NCBI RefSeq assembly: GCF_011601265.1
Contig: NZ_JAAOLX010000002.1
Coordinates: 62,001 to 126,000, forward strand
DNA: 64,000 nt
Direction: 5' to 3'
From: Iodobacter violaceini
Lineage (GTDB): Bacteria; Pseudomonadota; Gammaproteobacteria; Burkholderiales; Chitinibacteraceae
Shown here one piece after another: positions 63,914-64,000 of this stretch (position 1 is the first letter of the stretch; every line of letters starts with the position of its first letter). The position numbers and the translations under genes were made by a program. Below the pieces are notes generated by a model that had not been told where the DNA came from, did no database searches, and worked only from the letters and a program-made list of their open reading frames with translations.

Positions 63914-64000
63914 TCACCCATTAACCAATTTGAGAACCTTCACATCATTAGCCGCAAATTGAGTCATGCGGGTTTGATGATCCCAATACCATGCTGGAGG
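63914..64000 (-). CDS. Partial phage gene at the window edge
   Basis: The C-terminal 28 residues of a protein (WYWDHQTRMTQFAANDVKVL, KLVNG end) whose start lies beyond the window. Its stop lies just before the 49-residue gene on the same strand. It could be the single-stranded DNA-binding or replication protein expected in this position, but nothing visible decides this. Confidence 0.45.
   Translation of the reverse strand, partial: PPAWYWDHQTRMTQFAANDVKVLKLVNG

Larger units (their letters stand above)
59682..64000. mobile_element. Integrated filamentous phage (inovirus), left part
   Basis: From the dif site to the window end the genes form an inovirus module: regulator (+), then on the minus strand, read from right to left, a fragment, a 49-residue protein, two coat proteins, a terminator, pIII-like, DUF2523 (pVI-like), Zot/pI and a lipoprotein. 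This is the classical order of filamentous phage structural and assembly genes. The replication gene and the right attachment site lie outside the window. Confidence 0.88.

Overview
The window looks like a chromosomal segment of a betaproteobacterium of the order Neisseriales, most likely Chromobacteriaceae and possibly close to Iodobacter. The grounds are moderate GC, the gene content (ftsB, large NAD-glutamate dehydrogenase, mnmC, YheS-type ABC-F) and a Neisseria-like filamentous prophage. The genus is an inference. No rRNA, tRNA, CRISPR array or intact insertion sequence was seen.

Layout. 0-5.6 kb: ftsB, a MocR regulator, a secreted protein, mnmC and mdfA. 5.7-11 kb (minus strand): pdxJ, a HAD phosphatase, VOC and effector-binding proteins, DUF1232, a patatin, a YidD paralogue and DUF1801. 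11-16.7 kb: an FKBP isomerase, a GFA protein, the molybdate transporter modABC, a hydrolase, an acetyltransferase and an EamA transporter. 16.8-20.9 kb: small secreted proteins, acetyltransferases (one with an in-frame stop) and a frameshifted membrane protein. 21-25 kb: lysS and prfB, separated by a 341-bp element with 16-bp terminal inverted repeats and a decayed GxxExxY gene. 25.3-26.9 kb: a chemoreceptor. 27.1-29.1 kb: a retron-like locus on the minus strand, ordered structured noncoding region, 64-residue membrane protein, retron-type reverse transcriptase, cold-shock-domain protein. 29.3-34 kb: a 1583-residue glutamate dehydrogenase.

34-43 kb: regulators, a dienelactone hydrolase, and a plus-strand cassette (acetyltransferase, haem-oxygenase-like diiron enzyme, MFS transporter, Cys/Met-metabolism PLP enzyme) that resembles a small-molecule pathway. 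Then VOC, EVE and GyrI-like proteins and an exported chorismate mutase. 43.4-46 kb: an ABC-F ATPase and a DUF4124 protein. 46.1-46.2 kb: a degenerate dif-like site next to a 36-bp palindrome. 46.5-52.8 kb: a signalling cluster of two single-domain response regulators, a GAF-GGDEF-EAL-REC protein broken by a one-base frameshift, and a CHASE3 hybrid kinase. 52.8-56.8 kb: mgtA and mgtC behind a long leader with a 12-codon ORF and competing hairpins. 56.9-59.5 kb: adhE, with a perfect FNR box upstream. At 59,682 lies a dif site, and from there to the window end an integrated filamentous phage (regulator, lipoprotein, Zot/pI, pVI-like, pIII-like, coat proteins).

Most interesting: the retron-like locus; the mgtA leader; the dif site with its prophage and the second dif-like site; the diiron/PLP cassette; the degenerate methyltransferase half of MnmC; and several genes broken by single changes (19.3, 20.7 and 48.3 kb).
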